Source: Gammaproteobacteria bacterium
Lineage (GTDB): Bacteria > Pseudomonadota > Gammaproteobacteria > Ga0077536
Direction: 5' to 3'
Length of the DNA stretch: 43,824 nt
Assembly (NCBI GenBank): GCA_030429865.1
Contig: JAUIFX010000009.1
Location: 1 to 43,824, forward strand
Part shown: piece after piece, positions 9,304-18,369 of the stretch
Layout: the number at the start of each line of letters is the position of its first letter
How positions within the stretch are numbered: position 1 is the first letter of the stretch
Notes under the pieces: generated by a model
The model's input: the letters and a program-made list of their open reading frames with translations, nothing else
Databases searched by the model: none
Told to the model about the DNA's origin: nothing
Translations under genes and position numbers: made by a program

Positions 9304-10338
9304 ATGCGGCTCGTGCGCCGCGCCCCATCCGCGCCGGCAGTCGCCGTGGTCGGCGCGGGCATCGCCGGGCTGAGTGCCGCGCGTGCGCTCACCGCGCACG
9401 GTTTCGCGGTCCAGGTGTATGACCGCGGACGGCGTCCCGGTGGCCGCTGCAGCACGCGCCGTACGAGTCACGGCACGTTCGATCACGGTGCGCAGTATTT
9501 CACGGCCCGGGACCCGCGCTTCGCTGCCGAGATGGCGCGCCTGCAGCAGGCCGGACATGTCGCGGCCTGGCCTGGCCGCATCGTCGCGCTCGAGGGCGGC
9601 GCCGCCACCGGCACCGCGCCCTGTGCGCGCTACGTCGGGCTGCCGACGATGGATGCCCTGGTCACGCAGCTCGCCGCCGGGCAGACCATACGCCAGCAGG
9701 TCAACGTCGCGGCGGCGCATGCAGACGAGCGCGGCTGGTCGCTGGTCGCCGCGAGCGGCGCCGCGCTCGGGCGCTTCGACGGGCTCGTGCTCGCGCTGCC
9801 GCCGGAGCAGGCGCTGCCCCTGGTGCCGCGGCGGCTCGCGCTGCGGGCGACGCTGCGTACGCAGGCTTCGGCGCCGTGCTGGGCGCTGCTGCTGGCCTTC
9901 GACGCGCCGCTGCCGCTCGATTTCGACGGTGCGTTCGTCACCGATGCGGCACTCGGCTGGATGGCGCGCGACTCGGCCAAACCCGCGCGCGGCGACGGCG
10001 AGCGCTGGGTGGCGCATGCGAGCCCCGCCTGGTCGGCGGCGCGACTCCATCTCGACGCGGAGGTGGTCGCCGCGGAGCTGGTCGATGCTTTCTGGCGCGC
10101 GACGGGGCTGGCGCCGCGCCGCCCGTGCTACCGCGCCGCGCACCGCTGGGCCCTGGCGCGGCCCGATGCCGAGGCGCCGGGTACGCCTTGCGAAGCGGAG
10201 CTGGCAATCGCCGCGTGCGGTGACTGGTGTCACGGTGGCCGCATCGAAGGCGCCTGGCTGAGCGGCATCGAGGCCGGCGAAGCGGTCGCGCGGGCGCTGC
10301 GTGGCGCCGCACCGGGCCGCGCGGGCGCGGGCGCTTGA
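9304..10338 (+). CDS. NAD(P)/FAD-dependent oxidoreductase, renalase/amine-oxidase-like
   Basis: A 344-residue flavoprotein. The N-terminal dinucleotide fold is VAVVGAGIAGLSAARAL, followed by VYDRGRRPGGRCSTRR, the FAD-binding pattern of renalase-like proteins, and FDHGAQYFTARDP. The C-terminal GDWCHGGRIEGAWLSGIEAG closes the FAD site. Such proteins oxidise amines or reduced nicotinamide isomers; the substrate here is unknown. I prefer ATG at 9304 because the fold begins 12 residues later. An in-frame GTG at 9280 is an alternative. The stop overlaps the TTG start of the next gene (TTGA), so the two are translationally coupled. Confidence 0.87.
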   Translation: MRLVRRAPSAPAVAVVGAGIAGLSAARALTAHGFAVQVYDRGRRPGGRCSTRRTSHGTFDHGAQYFTARDPRFAAEMARLQQAGHVAAWPGRIVALEGGAATGTAPCARYVGLPTMDALVTQLAAGQTIRQQVNVAAAHADERGWSLVAASGAALGRFDGLVLALPPEQALPLVPRRLALRATLRTQASAPCWALLLAFDAPLPLDFDGAFVTDAALGWMARDSAKPARGDGERWVAHASPAWSAARLHLDAEVVAAELVDAFWRATGLAPRRPCYRAAHRWALARPDAEAPGTPCEAELAIAACGDWCHGGRIEGAWLSGIEAGEAVARALRGAAPGRAGAGA

Positions 10339-11081
10339 GCGCCGCGCTCGTCGTCGGTGCGAGCGGCGGCATCGGCAGTGCAATCGTCGCCGGGCTGCTG
10401 GCGCGGGATGCGCATGAGGTGGTCGTCGCGGCTTGCCGCGAACCGGCCGCGTCGGAAGCCTTGACGAAACTCGCGAACGCGCATCCGCAGCGCCTGCTGA
10501 CGCTGGCGCTCGACGTCACGGACCCCGCGTCGCTGGCCGATGCCGCGGCGCGCCTCGCGGGGCGGGTGAACACGCTGACGATGATCATCAACTGTGCCGG
10601 CGTACTCCAGGCCGGCGCGCTGCAACCGGAGCGACGCCTGTCCGAGGTCGATGCCGCGGCGCTCGTCGAATCGTTCCGCGTCAACGCACTCGGCGCGTTG
10701 CTGGTCGCGCAGGCGTTTGCCCCGCTGCTCGATCGCGAAGCGCGTAGCGTTCTCGCCAACTTGTCGGCACGGGTGGGATCGATCGGCGACAACCGCCTCG
10801 GCGGGTGGTACGCCTACCGCGCATCGAAGGCGGCGCAGAACATGTTCACGCGCAATCTCGCCATCGAGTTGGCACGCCGCCATCGCGGGCTGATCTGCGT
10901 CGCGCTGCATCCCGGTACGGTCGACACCGGCCTGTCGCGCCCGTTCCAGGCGCGGGTGCCGCCGGAGCGGCTGTTCACGCCGGCACGCGCGGCGCGCCAG
11001 CTGCTCGGCGTCATCGACGCGCTCGGGCCCGGTGACAACGGCGGCTTCTTCGCCTGGGACGGCAGTCCCGTGCCGTGGTGA
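10335..11081 (+). CDS. Short-chain dehydrogenase/reductase (C-factor-like)
   Basis: A 248-residue classical SDR. The cofactor motif GASGGIG lies at residues 8-14, DVTDP near 60, NCAG near 80 and the active-site pair YRASK near 156. The segment HPGTVDTGLSRPF and ending GPGDNGGFFAWDGSPVPW resemble the C-factor (CsgA) subgroup. No ATG or GTG fits: the fold begins right after TTG at 10335, whose last two bases form part of the upstream stop codon. A TTG start with coupled translation is therefore the best model. Function is probably reduction of a small carbonyl compound together with the upstream flavoprotein; the substrate is unknown. Confidence 0.87.
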   Translation: MSAALVVGASGGIGSAIVAGLLARDAHEVVVAACREPAASEALTKLANAHPQRLLTLALDVTDPASLADAAARLAGRVNTLTMIINCAGVLQAGALQPERRLSEVDAAALVESFRVNALGALLVAQAFAPLLDREARSVLANLSARVGSIGDNRLGGWYAYRASKAAQNMFTRNLAIELARRHRGLICVALHPGTVDTGLSRPFQARVPPERLFTPARAARQLLGVIDALGPGDNGGFFAWDGSPVPW

Positions 11082-11200
11082 ATGCGCCCGTGCCCACGCG
11101 GGCTGCGTGAGCGCACGGCCGGGCGCGCGCGTCTGGCACAATGCGTGGCAGCGCCCCGCCGCTGCGGGTGCGCATTCACGACCGGGGAGGCGAGAAGTCC

Positions 11201-12091
11201 ATGAGCGAGCAACGGGCGCGGCGCGCGCCGTTCGACAGACAGGCGCTGTGGTTCGACAGCGAGGGCGTCGCGCTGTGCGGCTGGCTGGCCCGTCCGCATG
11301 CCGCCGATGCCCCTGTACCGTTGATCATCCTCACTCACGGCTTGTCCGGCATCATCGATCTCGACCTCGCCGAGTACGCCGAGCGTTTCGTCGCCGCGGG
11401 CTTTGCCTGTTTCGCCTACGACCACCGCAACTGGGGCCGCAGCGCCGGCTGGCCGCGCGGCGAGAGCGATCCGTGGCGCCAGGTCGGCGACCTGCGCGAG
11501 GCGATCAGCTTCGCACGCACCCTGCCCGGCATCGATCCGGACCGCATCGGCCTGTGGGGGACGAGCTATGCCGGCGGTCATGTCCTCACCGTCAGCGCGC
11601 TCGACCGCCGCGTGCGTTGTGCCGTTTCGCAGGTGCCCTTGACGAGCGGCTCGCGTACCTTCGAGAGCTGGGTGCCGGCCGACAAGCGCGCCGCGTTCCG
11701 CGCGCGCCTCGACGCCGATCGCGACGCGCGCCGACGCGGCGAGCCGCCAGCGGTGACGGCCGCCGCGACGCGCGGTTCGGAGACCGCCGAATGGGTCGCA
11801 CGCAAGGATGTCGACGGCCGCTACGACAATGCGCTGACCCTGCGCAGTTTCGACTTGCTGCGTACCTACGAGCCGGCGTCGTTCTGCGCGGCCATCGCGC
11901 CGACGCCGCTGCTGATGATCGTCGCCCGGCACGACACCACCACGCCGACGGCCTGGCAGCACGAGGCGTTTGCCGCGATCGGCGAGCCCAAGCAGCTGCT
12001 CGAGCTCGACTGCCGGCATTACGACGTCTACATGGACCATCTCGACGCCGCCGCGGATGCGGCGCTCGCCTGGTACCGGGCCCACTTGTGA
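11201..12091 (+). CDS. Alpha/beta hydrolase
   Basis: A 296-residue serine hydrolase. The oxyanion segment LTHGLSG is near residue 40, the nucleophile elbow GTSYAGG near 125, and later IVARHDTTTP likely carries the catalytic Asp and the C-terminal YMDHLD the His. The overall order matches dienelactone-hydrolase/CocE-like esterases. ATG at 11201 follows a good GGGGAGG site at 11184-11190; a CACAAT hexamer at 11137-11142 could be its -10. It is 25 bases ahead of the exporter gene and likely co-transcribed. The substrate is not readable from sequence. Confidence 0.87.
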   Translation: MSEQRARRAPFDRQALWFDSEGVALCGWLARPHAADAPVPLIILTHGLSGIIDLDLAEYAERFVAAGFACFAYDHRNWGRSAGWPRGESDPWRQVGDLREAISFARTLPGIDPDRIGLWGTSYAGGHVLTVSALDRRVRCAVSQVPLTSGSRTFESWVPADKRAAFRARLDADRDARRRGEPPAVTAAATRGSETAEWVARKDVDGRYDNALTLRSFDLLRTYEPASFCAAIAPTPLLMIVARHDTTTPTAWQHEAFAAIGEPKQLLELDCRHYDVYMDHLDAAADAALAWYRAHL

Positions 12092-12116
12092 TGGCGCGGT
12101 CGCGGCGGCTGCCGGG

Positions 12117-13394
12117 GTGAGTCGCGCGCATCCGGCCGGGGATGCCGCGTTCGCGACCCCCTGGCGCGTGCTGCTGCTCGCGCTGGTATTCGCGATCGTC
12201 GCCATCGGTACGGACATGTACCTGCCGGCGTTTCCCGCCATCCGCGGCGCGTTCGGCGTCACCCCGCAGCAGGTGCAGTTGTCGCTGTCGGTGTTTCTCT
12301 ACGGCAACGCGCTCGGCCAGCTGGTCTACGGCCCGCTGTCCGATCGCCACGGCCGGCGTCCCGTGCTGCTCGGCGGCCTCGCCGCTTACGCGGTTGCCAG
12401 TTTCGGCTGCGCCGCCGCCACCGACATCGACGCGTTCCTGTTCTGCCGCGCGCTGCAGGGCGCGGCCGCAGCCGGCGGCCCGGTGCTCGTGCGTGCGCTC
12501 ATCAACGACCGCCTCGACCGCGTGCGTGCCGCGCACATGCTCGCCTTGCTGACCGCGGTCATGGCGTTCACCGCGATGCTCACGCCCATCGCCGGCGGCT
12601 GGCTGGTCGGCCTCGGCTCGTGGCAGATCCTGTTCGTGTGCATGGGTGTGCTCGGGCTGGCACTGCTCGCGTGCACGGCGCTCGCGGTCGGGGAATCGCT
12701 GCCGCCGGTGCGGCGGCTTGCCACGCTGGGTGCCGCCGAGGTCCTGCACGGCTATCTCGAAATTGCGCGGCGACCGGCCTTCTGGTGCTACGTCGTGCCC
12801 CCGGCAATGATGTTCGCGACCGTGTTCGCCTACGTCGGCGCCAACAGCTTCCTCATCATCGAACAACTCGGCGTGGCCGAGCGCCATCACGGCGGCATCT
12901 ACGCACTGTCCGCGGGTGCGTTCGTCGCCGGCTCGCTGACCAGCACGCGCCTGGTGCTGCACGCCGGTATCGAGCGCGCCATCGTTACCGGGCTCGCCCT
13001 CGGCTGCACGGCGGCGGCGCTGGCCTGCGGCGCGAGCTGGCTGCTGCCCTTGTCCCTGCCGCTGGTCGTGTTGCCGGCGATCGCAACATTTTTTGCCACG
13101 GCGCTGGTGATGCCCGTCGCGGCGGCGAGCGCGGTCAGCCTGTTCCCGCACCGGGCCGGCAGCGCGAGCGCCGTGGCGGGGTTCGCCCAGGTCAGCATCG
13201 CCGGCCTGGGTACTGCTGCCGCGGCATGGCTGGTCGATGATGACACGCGGCCCCTGCACGCGTTCACGCTGGCCTGTTGTGTCGCCGCAGCCACGGTCTG
13301 GCGGGCCGGCGCCCGCATCCGCGCACGGGAATCCGTCGCGGCGGATGCACTGGCGGTGACCGCGCCGTCACGCCCGCCGGCGCCCGGGCGGTGA
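12117..13394 (+). CDS. Multidrug efflux MFS transporter, Bcr/CflA type
   Basis: A 425-residue inner-membrane exporter with 12 spans. IGTDMYLPAFPAI in span 1 is the Bcr/CflA hallmark; GQLVYGPLSDRHGRRPVLL between spans 2 and 3 is the major-facilitator signature; FCRALQGAAAAGGPVLVRALINDR follows in span 4. Family members are proton-driven exporters of bicyclomycin, chloramphenicol, sulfonamides or small peptides; the substrate here is unknown. No ATG lies near the first span. GTG at 12117 gives a 16-residue N-terminal tail before span 1 and is the best start, though its ribosome site is weak. Confidence 0.88.
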   Translation: MSRAHPAGDAAFATPWRVLLLALVFAIVAIGTDMYLPAFPAIRGAFGVTPQQVQLSLSVFLYGNALGQLVYGPLSDRHGRRPVLLGGLAAYAVASFGCAAATDIDAFLFCRALQGAAAAGGPVLVRALINDRLDRVRAAHMLALLTAVMAFTAMLTPIAGGWLVGLGSWQILFVCMGVLGLALLACTALAVGESLPPVRRLATLGAAEVLHGYLEIARRPAFWCYVVPPAMMFATVFAYVGANSFLIIEQLGVAERHHGGIYALSAGAFVAGSLTSTRLVLHAGIERAIVTGLALGCTAAALACGASWLLPLSLPLVVLPAIATFFATALVMPVAAASAVSLFPHRAGSASAVAGFAQVSIAGLGTAAAAWLVDDDTRPLHAFTLACCVAAATVWRAGARIRARESVAADALAVTAPSRPPAPGR

Positions 13395-13437
13395 ACGCAC
13401 GGCGCCGGCCGGGGCCATGACGACACGGGCGGCCGTC

Positions 13438-13462
13438 TCACGTTCCACTGCGCCGAACGTGA
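13438..13462. repeat. Inverted repeat between exporter and M48 protease genes
   Basis: TCACGTT at 13438-13444 is the exact reverse complement of AACGTGA at 13456-13462, with 11 bases between. It lies 44 bases behind the exporter stop and about 35 bases ahead of a CACAAT hexamer that could be the -10 of the protease gene. It could be an operator or a weak terminator; there is no T-run. Confidence 0.35.
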
Positions 13463-13535
13463 CGCGGGTGGTCCCCGCCGCGCGCGGAGTGCGGCACAAT
13501 GATCGCGGCAGCCCGTACCCAGGAGAGCCAGACCC

Positions 13536-14324
13536 TTGAACGTCCATTCCAAGATCGCCGCCGGCGCACTCGGCCTGGCGCTCGTCGCGGCTTGCGCCAC
13601 CAGTCCTACCGGCCGCACGCAACTGCTGGTGTTCCCCGAATCGAGCGCGATCGCTGCCTCCAAGCAGGCCTACAGCGAGATGCTCACCCCGCTCGCCAAG
13701 GAGCACAAGCTCGATACGGACCCGGCCCTCAAGCGGCGCGTGGACGCGATCGTCGAACGCATCAAGGTACAGGCCATCGCGATGCGCCCGGATACGCAGG
13801 GCTGGAACTGGGAAATGACCATCATCGAAGATGACGAGACGGTCAACGCCTGGGCCATGGCGGGCGGCAAGATGGCGCTGTACACCGGGCTGGTCGAGCA
13901 GCTCGAGCCGAGTGACGACGAACTCGCGCAGGTCCTCGCCCACGAACTCGCGCATGCGCTCGCCAAGCACTCGGTGGAGAAGATGTCGGTTGCCGCGGCG
14001 ACCAACGTCGGCGTGCAGACGGTCGGTATCGCGACCGGTTCGGGTCTCGCCATGCAGGGCAGCGCGCTGCTCGCCGCGCTCGCCCTGTCGCTGCCGAACA
14101 GCCGCTCGATGGAGACCGAGGCCGATCGCATCGGCATCGAGCTCGCGGCGAAGGCCGGCTACGACCCGCGCGCGGCCGTGACCCTGTGGGAGAAGATGGG
14201 TGCACTCGGCAACGGCGGCCAGCCGCAGTTCCTCAGTACCCACCCGCATCCGGCGACGCGCCAGGCCGCGCTGGCCGCGCTGGTGCCGCAGATGCTGCCG
14301 TTCTACGAGCAGGCCGGGCGCTGA
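13536..14324 (+). CDS. M48-family zinc metalloprotease lipoprotein
   Basis: A 262-residue predicted lipoprotein protease. The signal peptide ends in the lipobox LVAAC with Cys20 as the lipidated residue; the following Ala suggests outer-membrane sorting. The zinc site is HELAH at residues 136-140, with Glu195 in METEADRIG as the third ligand. This is the arrangement of BepA/LoiP-like M48C proteases, which degrade or help assemble misfolded outer-membrane proteins in the periplasm. No TPR domain follows, so it resembles LoiP more than BepA. The start is TTG at 13536, supported by AGGAG at 13521-13525 and by the signal peptide beginning at once. Confidence 0.9.
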   Translation: MNVHSKIAAGALGLALVAACATSPTGRTQLLVFPESSAIAASKQAYSEMLTPLAKEHKLDTDPALKRRVDAIVERIKVQAIAMRPDTQGWNWEMTIIEDDETVNAWAMAGGKMALYTGLVEQLEPSDDELAQVLAHELAHALAKHSVEKMSVAAATNVGVQTVGIATGSGLAMQGSALLAALALSLPNSRSMETEADRIGIELAAKAGYDPRAAVTLWEKMGALGNGGQPQFLSTHPHPATRQAALAALVPQMLPFYEQAGR

Positions 14325-14413
14325 GGGGCCGCCGCGGCGGTCGTCCGCCCTCGACGCGGCCGGCGACGGGGCGTAGTCTGGGTTGTCCGTTCCTGGCCGA
14401 AGAGGGAGCCGCC

Positions 14414-15637
14414 ATGCCCGACCCGACTTCCCCCGCGCGCCGCCGCTTTCTGCGCCTCGGCGCCGCTACCGGCGCCGCCGCCGGGCTCGCGCCCGGCCTG
14501 CTGCCGGCACGCACCGCGGCCGCTCCGCGCGTGCAGTCCTACCGCCGGCTCGGCCGCACCGGGCTCGAGATCTCCGACATCTCGTTCGGTTCGAGCCGCC
14601 TGCGCGAAGGCCAGGAAGCGCTCGTTCATCACGCGCTCGATCGCGGCATCAACTACTTCGACTCCGCTTACGGCTATACGGGTGGCGACGCCGAGCGCGT
14701 ACTCGGGCGCGCCTTGCGCGGGAAGCGTGGGGAAGTGGTCCTGGTGTCCAAGGTGGAGGGCGAAGCGGACTGGCCGGCGGCGCGCATGATGGCCGAGCTC
14801 GACGAATCGCTGCAACGCCTGCAGACCGACTACATCGACATCTACATGGCACACGCGGTCAACGACGTCGAGCGCCTGCGCAGCCCCGAGTGGCATGCCT
14901 TCGTCGAGCGCGCGAAACAGCAGGGCAAGATCCGCTTCGCCGGCATGTCGGGGCACGCGGGGCATCTCATCGAGTGCCTCGATTACGCCATCGACGAGGA
15001 CATGGTCGACGTTATCCTGTGTGCCTACAACTTCGGCCAGGACCCGGCGTTCTACGAGCGTTTCACGCGCTCGTTCAACTACGTCGCGATGCAGCCGGAC
15101 CTGCCGCGCGTGCTTGCCAAGGCCAGGTCCAAGGACATCGGTACGGTCGTGATGAAGACGCTGATGGGCGCCCGGCTCAATGACCTGCGCGAGTTCGAGC
15201 GCGACGGTGGGACCTTCGCCCAGGCCGCGTTTCGCTGGGTGCTCTCGAATGCCGACATCGATGCGCTGGTCGTGACCATGAAGTCGACCGCGGACATCGA
15301 CGAGTATCTCGGTGCCTCGGGCGCGAGCAGCCTCGCCGCGGGCGACCTCGAACTGCTGTTCCGCTACGCGCAGGCGAACGGCATGACCTACTGCCGCCAT
15401 GCCTGCAACGACTGCGCGGGTGCCTGTCCTTACGGTGTCGACATCCCGAACGTGCTGCGCACGCGCATGTACGCGACCGACTACCAGGATGTCGCTTTCG
15501 CGCGCGACGAGTACGCGCGCGTCACGCCCAATGCCGCAGCGTGCGCCAGCTGTTCCGGGCAGCCCTGTCGCGACGCGTGCAGCCATGGTCTGCCGATCGC
15601 CGAGATGTGCGCGCCCACGCATCGCTGGCTGGCCTGA
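14414..15637 (+). CDS. Tat-exported aldo/keto reductase with C-terminal Fe-S cysteine clusters
   Basis: A 407-residue protein. ARRRFLRLG near residue 8 is a twin-arginine signal ending around TAAA at 37. The aldo/keto reductase barrel follows, with likely catalytic Asp83, Tyr88, Lys113 and His147. Beyond residue 320 are two cysteine sets: Cys327, 331, 334, 338 (CxxxCxxCxxxC followed by Pro) and Cys377, 380, 385, 389. The first looks like a [4Fe-4S] ferredoxin motif and the second may hold another cluster. AKR proteins with ferredoxin-like tails are known, but the exported form with two sets is less usual. ATG at 14414 follows GAGGGAGCC. Substrate and redox partner are unknown. Confidence 0.88.
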   Translation: MPDPTSPARRRFLRLGAATGAAAGLAPGLLPARTAAAPRVQSYRRLGRTGLEISDISFGSSRLREGQEALVHHALDRGINYFDSAYGYTGGDAERVLGRALRGKRGEVVLVSKVEGEADWPAARMMAELDESLQRLQTDYIDIYMAHAVNDVERLRSPEWHAFVERAKQQGKIRFAGMSGHAGHLIECLDYAIDEDMVDVILCAYNFGQDPAFYERFTRSFNYVAMQPDLPRVLAKARSKDIGTVVMKTLMGARLNDLREFERDGGTFAQAAFRWVLSNADIDALVVTMKSTADIDEYLGASGASSLAAGDLELLFRYAQANGMTYCRHACNDCAGACPYGVDIPNVLRTRMYATDYQDVAFARDEYARVTPNAAACASCSGQPCRDACSHGLPIAEMCAPTHRWLA

Positions 15638-15709
15638 CCGGCGGCCCGTGCGCGGGCTGCCCGGCGCTTCCTCAACCACGCCTTGCTCCGCGTGCTATCG
15701 TCACCCGGC

Positions 15710-16744
15710 ATGCAGGACCCAGAACCCCAGGCAGGCGGCGATACGCCGGGCGCCGAGAGCGGCCGGCACGCGGGCCTGCGCGCCGGCTTCGGACGGCTCC
15801 TGACCTGGCTGCTGGCGGCCGCCTGCTTCTGGCTGGTCTTCCGCAAGATCGATCTCGCGGCGGCGCGCGAGGGGCTCGACGCGTTCGCCTACCTCGCGCG
15901 CTTCTTCGGCGACGCGGACTGGCTGGCCTGGCTCGCGCTGATGGTGCCCTACTCGTGCTTCTTCTTCCTCGTCGACGCGCACGTCACCTGGCGCGTGGTG
16001 CGCTGGTTCAACGCGCCGGCGTTCCGCTTCCGGCAGATGCTGCCGATCCGGGCGAGCGCCTACATCCTCTCGCTGGTCAACGAGCAGGTCGGCAAGGGCG
16101 CCATCACGCTCTACCTGTGGCGGCGCCACGCGGTGCCCGGATGGCAGGCCCTGTCCAGCATGATCCTGCTCGGCATGATGGAGGTCTACCAGCTGCTGTT
16201 GTTCTCCGCGGTGGGTACCGCGCTCTACTACGAACTCGTCGTCGCCGCCTCCACGCAGCTGCCGCTGGCGCGCATTCTGCCTGCGGTGTTCGTCGTCGCG
16301 GCAATCTATTTTCCGTTGCACGTGGCCTATTTCCGTGGCCACCTGCTGCCGCGTTCGGGACTGCGCGAGCGCCACCTCGCGCGCGCCTTCCGGCTCGCCC
16401 GGCTGCGCCATTACGCGCTGATCGTCCTGCTCAAGGCGCCCAACCTGCTCGGTGCCGTGCTCGTCTACACGCTCGCGCTCGACCTGTTCAACGTCGACGT
16501 CGCGTTCGGCCAGATGCTGGCCTTCCTGCCGGTGATTTTCCTCGCCGCGGCGCTGCCGCTGCCGTTCCATGCCGGCGCGCTGCTGTTGTGGACGGTATTG
16601 TTTCCCGACTACCCGGAGGTCGGCGCGTTCAGCCTCGTCATGCACACGTTCTTCGTGCTCTTCAACGCGCTCATCGGCCTGCTTTTCCTGCCGCTCGCCA
16701 ATCGCGAACTGTTCGGGAACACGGCGGCGCAGGCGGACGCGTGA
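15710..16744 (+). CDS. Integral membrane protein, lysylphosphatidylglycerol synthase/flippase-like
   Basis: A 344-residue protein with about seven or eight hydrophobic spans after a polar 30-residue N-terminus. Spans alternate with short basic loops, and VNEQVGKGAITLYLWRR in the first third resembles the polar segment seen in UPF0104/LPG-synthase transmembrane-type proteins. I do not recognise it firmly. The stop is eight bases from the convergent stop of a CDP-alcohol phosphatidyltransferase, so a link to lipid metabolism is suggestive only. ATG at 15710 was preferred over an upstream TTG at 15683 because the added residues are not conserved-looking. Confidence 0.65.
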   Translation: MQDPEPQAGGDTPGAESGRHAGLRAGFGRLLTWLLAAACFWLVFRKIDLAAAREGLDAFAYLARFFGDADWLAWLALMVPYSCFFFLVDAHVTWRVVRWFNAPAFRFRQMLPIRASAYILSLVNEQVGKGAITLYLWRRHAVPGWQALSSMILLGMMEVYQLLLFSAVGTALYYELVVAASTQLPLARILPAVFVVAAIYFPLHVAYFRGHLLPRSGLRERHLARAFRLARLRHYALIVLLKAPNLLGAVLVYTLALDLFNVDVAFGQMLAFLPVIFLAAALPLPFHAGALLLWTVLFPDYPEVGAFSLVMHTFFVLFNALIGLLFLPLANRELFGNTAAQADA

Positions 16745-16752
16745 AGCGCGCC

Positions 16753-17274
16753 TCAGGAGGTTTCGCGCAGGCGCTGGAGCATCGACACCAGCGTGCTCGC
16801 CATGAGCAGCACGCCGCAGCCGTGGAGTACCTCGATCAGCCATGGCGCGTTGTCGAGCTGGCGCACGCCGAGCGCGGCGCCGGCGATGACGTAGTAGGCG
16901 ATGCCGTTGTAGCGCCCCAGGCGCGAGCGCCGCAGGGCCGCGCCGGCGAGCACGCGGGAGTCGAGCAGGTACTGCACGAACGCGATCACGATCAGCGGCG
17001 GCAGCAGGGCGGGCAGGAGTCCGAGCACCGCTGCCGCGCTCGTCACGGCGGTGACGAAACTCGCATCGGCGCCATGATCGAGCAGGGTGCCGAGACGTGT
17101 CGCCTGGCCGCGCGCGCGTGCGAGGCGGCCGTCGAGGACGTCGCTCAATACGGCCAGCGCGAACAGCGTCACGCCGATCGAAGCGCGGTCGGCGAGCAGG
17201 GCCCAGGCGACGCCGGCGGCCATCGGCAGGCGCGACAGGCTGAGTACATTCGGCACGGTGAGCGGGATGCTCAC
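16753..17274 (-). CDS. CDP-alcohol phosphatidyltransferase family protein
   Basis: A 173-residue membrane enzyme. DVLDGRLARARGQATRLGTLLDHGAD at about residues 45-70 carries the full family motif (Asp, Asp-Gly, Ala-Arg, Gly, Asp, Asp) that binds two metal ions and the CDP-alcohol. Five or so hydrophobic spans surround it. Members join a CDP-linked diacylglycerol or alcohol to an acceptor in phospholipid synthesis, for example PgsA or Pcs; the short length and sequence do not decide which. It is divergent from the NAD-binding gene at 17307, with 32 bases between starts. Confidence 0.88.
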   Translation of the reverse strand: MSIPLTVPNVLSLSRLPMAAGVAWALLADRASIGVTLFALAVLSDVLDGRLARARGQATRLGTLLDHGADASFVTAVTSAAAVLGLLPALLPPLIVIAFVQYLLDSRVLAGAALRRSRLGRYNGIAYYVIAGAALGVRQLDNAPWLIEVLHGCGVLLMASTLVSMLQRLRETS

Positions 17275-17306
17275 GGTGCACGTCCCCGGCGGGCGCCGCC
17301 AGGCAA

Positions 17307-18212
17307 GTGAAAGGTATTCTCGTCACCGGCGCCAACGGCCATCTCGGCCGGCGCCTGATCGCGCGCCTGCCGGACGACACGCCGATCGAGGCGCTGGTGC
17401 GCAGCGAGCGCGCGCGGCGGCGTCTCGAGCGTGACTGCGGCGGTAAACGCGGGCTGCAGATCACCGTCGCCGCGCCGGCCGATGCCGACGCGGTGGCGAT
17501 GCTGGCGGCCCGCTGCGACCGTGCCGTCCATCTCATCGGCACCATCAAGGAATCGCGCGACAACCGCTACGTCGATTCCCACCAGCGGCCGGCGGCCGCG
17601 CTGGTCGAGGCCGCCGCACGCAGTGGCCTCGAGCGTGTCGTCTACCTGAGCATCCTCGGTGCCGACGAGGCCAGCGCGAGTGCGTGCCTGCGCGCGCGCG
17701 CCGCGGTCGAAGCCATGCTGCTCGACGCCGCTCCCGCGGCGTGCGTGATCCGCGTGCCGATGGTGCTCGGCGAGGGCGACCGCGCCAGCGCCGCGCTCGC
17801 GCGCCGCGCACGTGCCCGCCGCGTGTTCCTGTTCCGCGCGTCCAGCCTCGAGCAGCCCATCTACGCCGGTGACGTGATCGCCGCGCTCGAGCACGCGCTG
17901 GGTGTCGAGCCCGCCGCCAACGGGGTCCTCGAACTGGCCGGACCGGAGTCGCTGACGCGCGCCGCACTGACCGCGCGCGCGGCGCGGGTCTGCGGCACGC
18001 GGCCGGCCATTCACTCCCTGCCGCTTGGCCTCGGCCTCGCCGTCGCCGGCGTGATGGAGGCGCTGCGCGCGCGTCCCCCGGTGACCCGCGACATGCTGCG
18101 CGTGCTCGATCACGACGACGACATCGATGCGCAAGCGGCGGCGGCCACGCTCGGCATCAGCCTGACCAGTCTCGACGTGATGCTGGAACGATGCGTGGGT
18201 CAGCGTCGCTGA
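17307..18212 (+). CDS. NAD(P)-binding atypical SDR (NmrA/complex I NDUFA9-like)
   Basis: A 301-residue protein with the extended-SDR cofactor motif TGANGHLG at residues 7-14, an ALVRSERARRRL segment typical of NADP-preferring atypical SDRs, HLIGTIKES near 75 and VVYLSILGAD near 112. The usual catalytic Tyr-Lys pair is not evident, as in NmrA and NDUFA9-like proteins, so it may be a sensor or carry out an unusual reaction. The start is GTG at 17307, preceded by AGGCAA. It shares a short divergent region with the phosphatidyltransferase gene. Confidence 0.82.
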   Translation: MKGILVTGANGHLGRRLIARLPDDTPIEALVRSERARRRLERDCGGKRGLQITVAAPADADAVAMLAARCDRAVHLIGTIKESRDNRYVDSHQRPAAALVEAAARSGLERVVYLSILGADEASASACLRARAAVEAMLLDAAPAACVIRVPMVLGEGDRASAALARRARARRVFLFRASSLEQPIYAGDVIAALEHALGVEPAANGVLELAGPESLTRAALTARAARVCGTRPAIHSLPLGLGLAVAGVMEALRARPPVTRDMLRVLDHDDDIDAQAAAATLGISLTSLDVMLERCVGQRR

Positions 18213-18369
18213 GCCGCCGCCGTGGACCGGCGCTCGCGCGGAACTCCCGGCGGCGTGGCCGCCCACGGCCGGTCGCGTGGGCGCTTCCACGGGGCGGGCA
18301 GCACCCTCGGCGCGTCGTGCGCCGGACTGCTGCGCGGGCATCGCGGGTGGGCACGCTGTGCCGACCGGA

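Noticed and set aside
18213-18369. Possible small gene in the gap between convergent genes
   Set aside because: Short open frames here have no start with a ribosome site and are Arg/Gly-rich; nothing supports coding.
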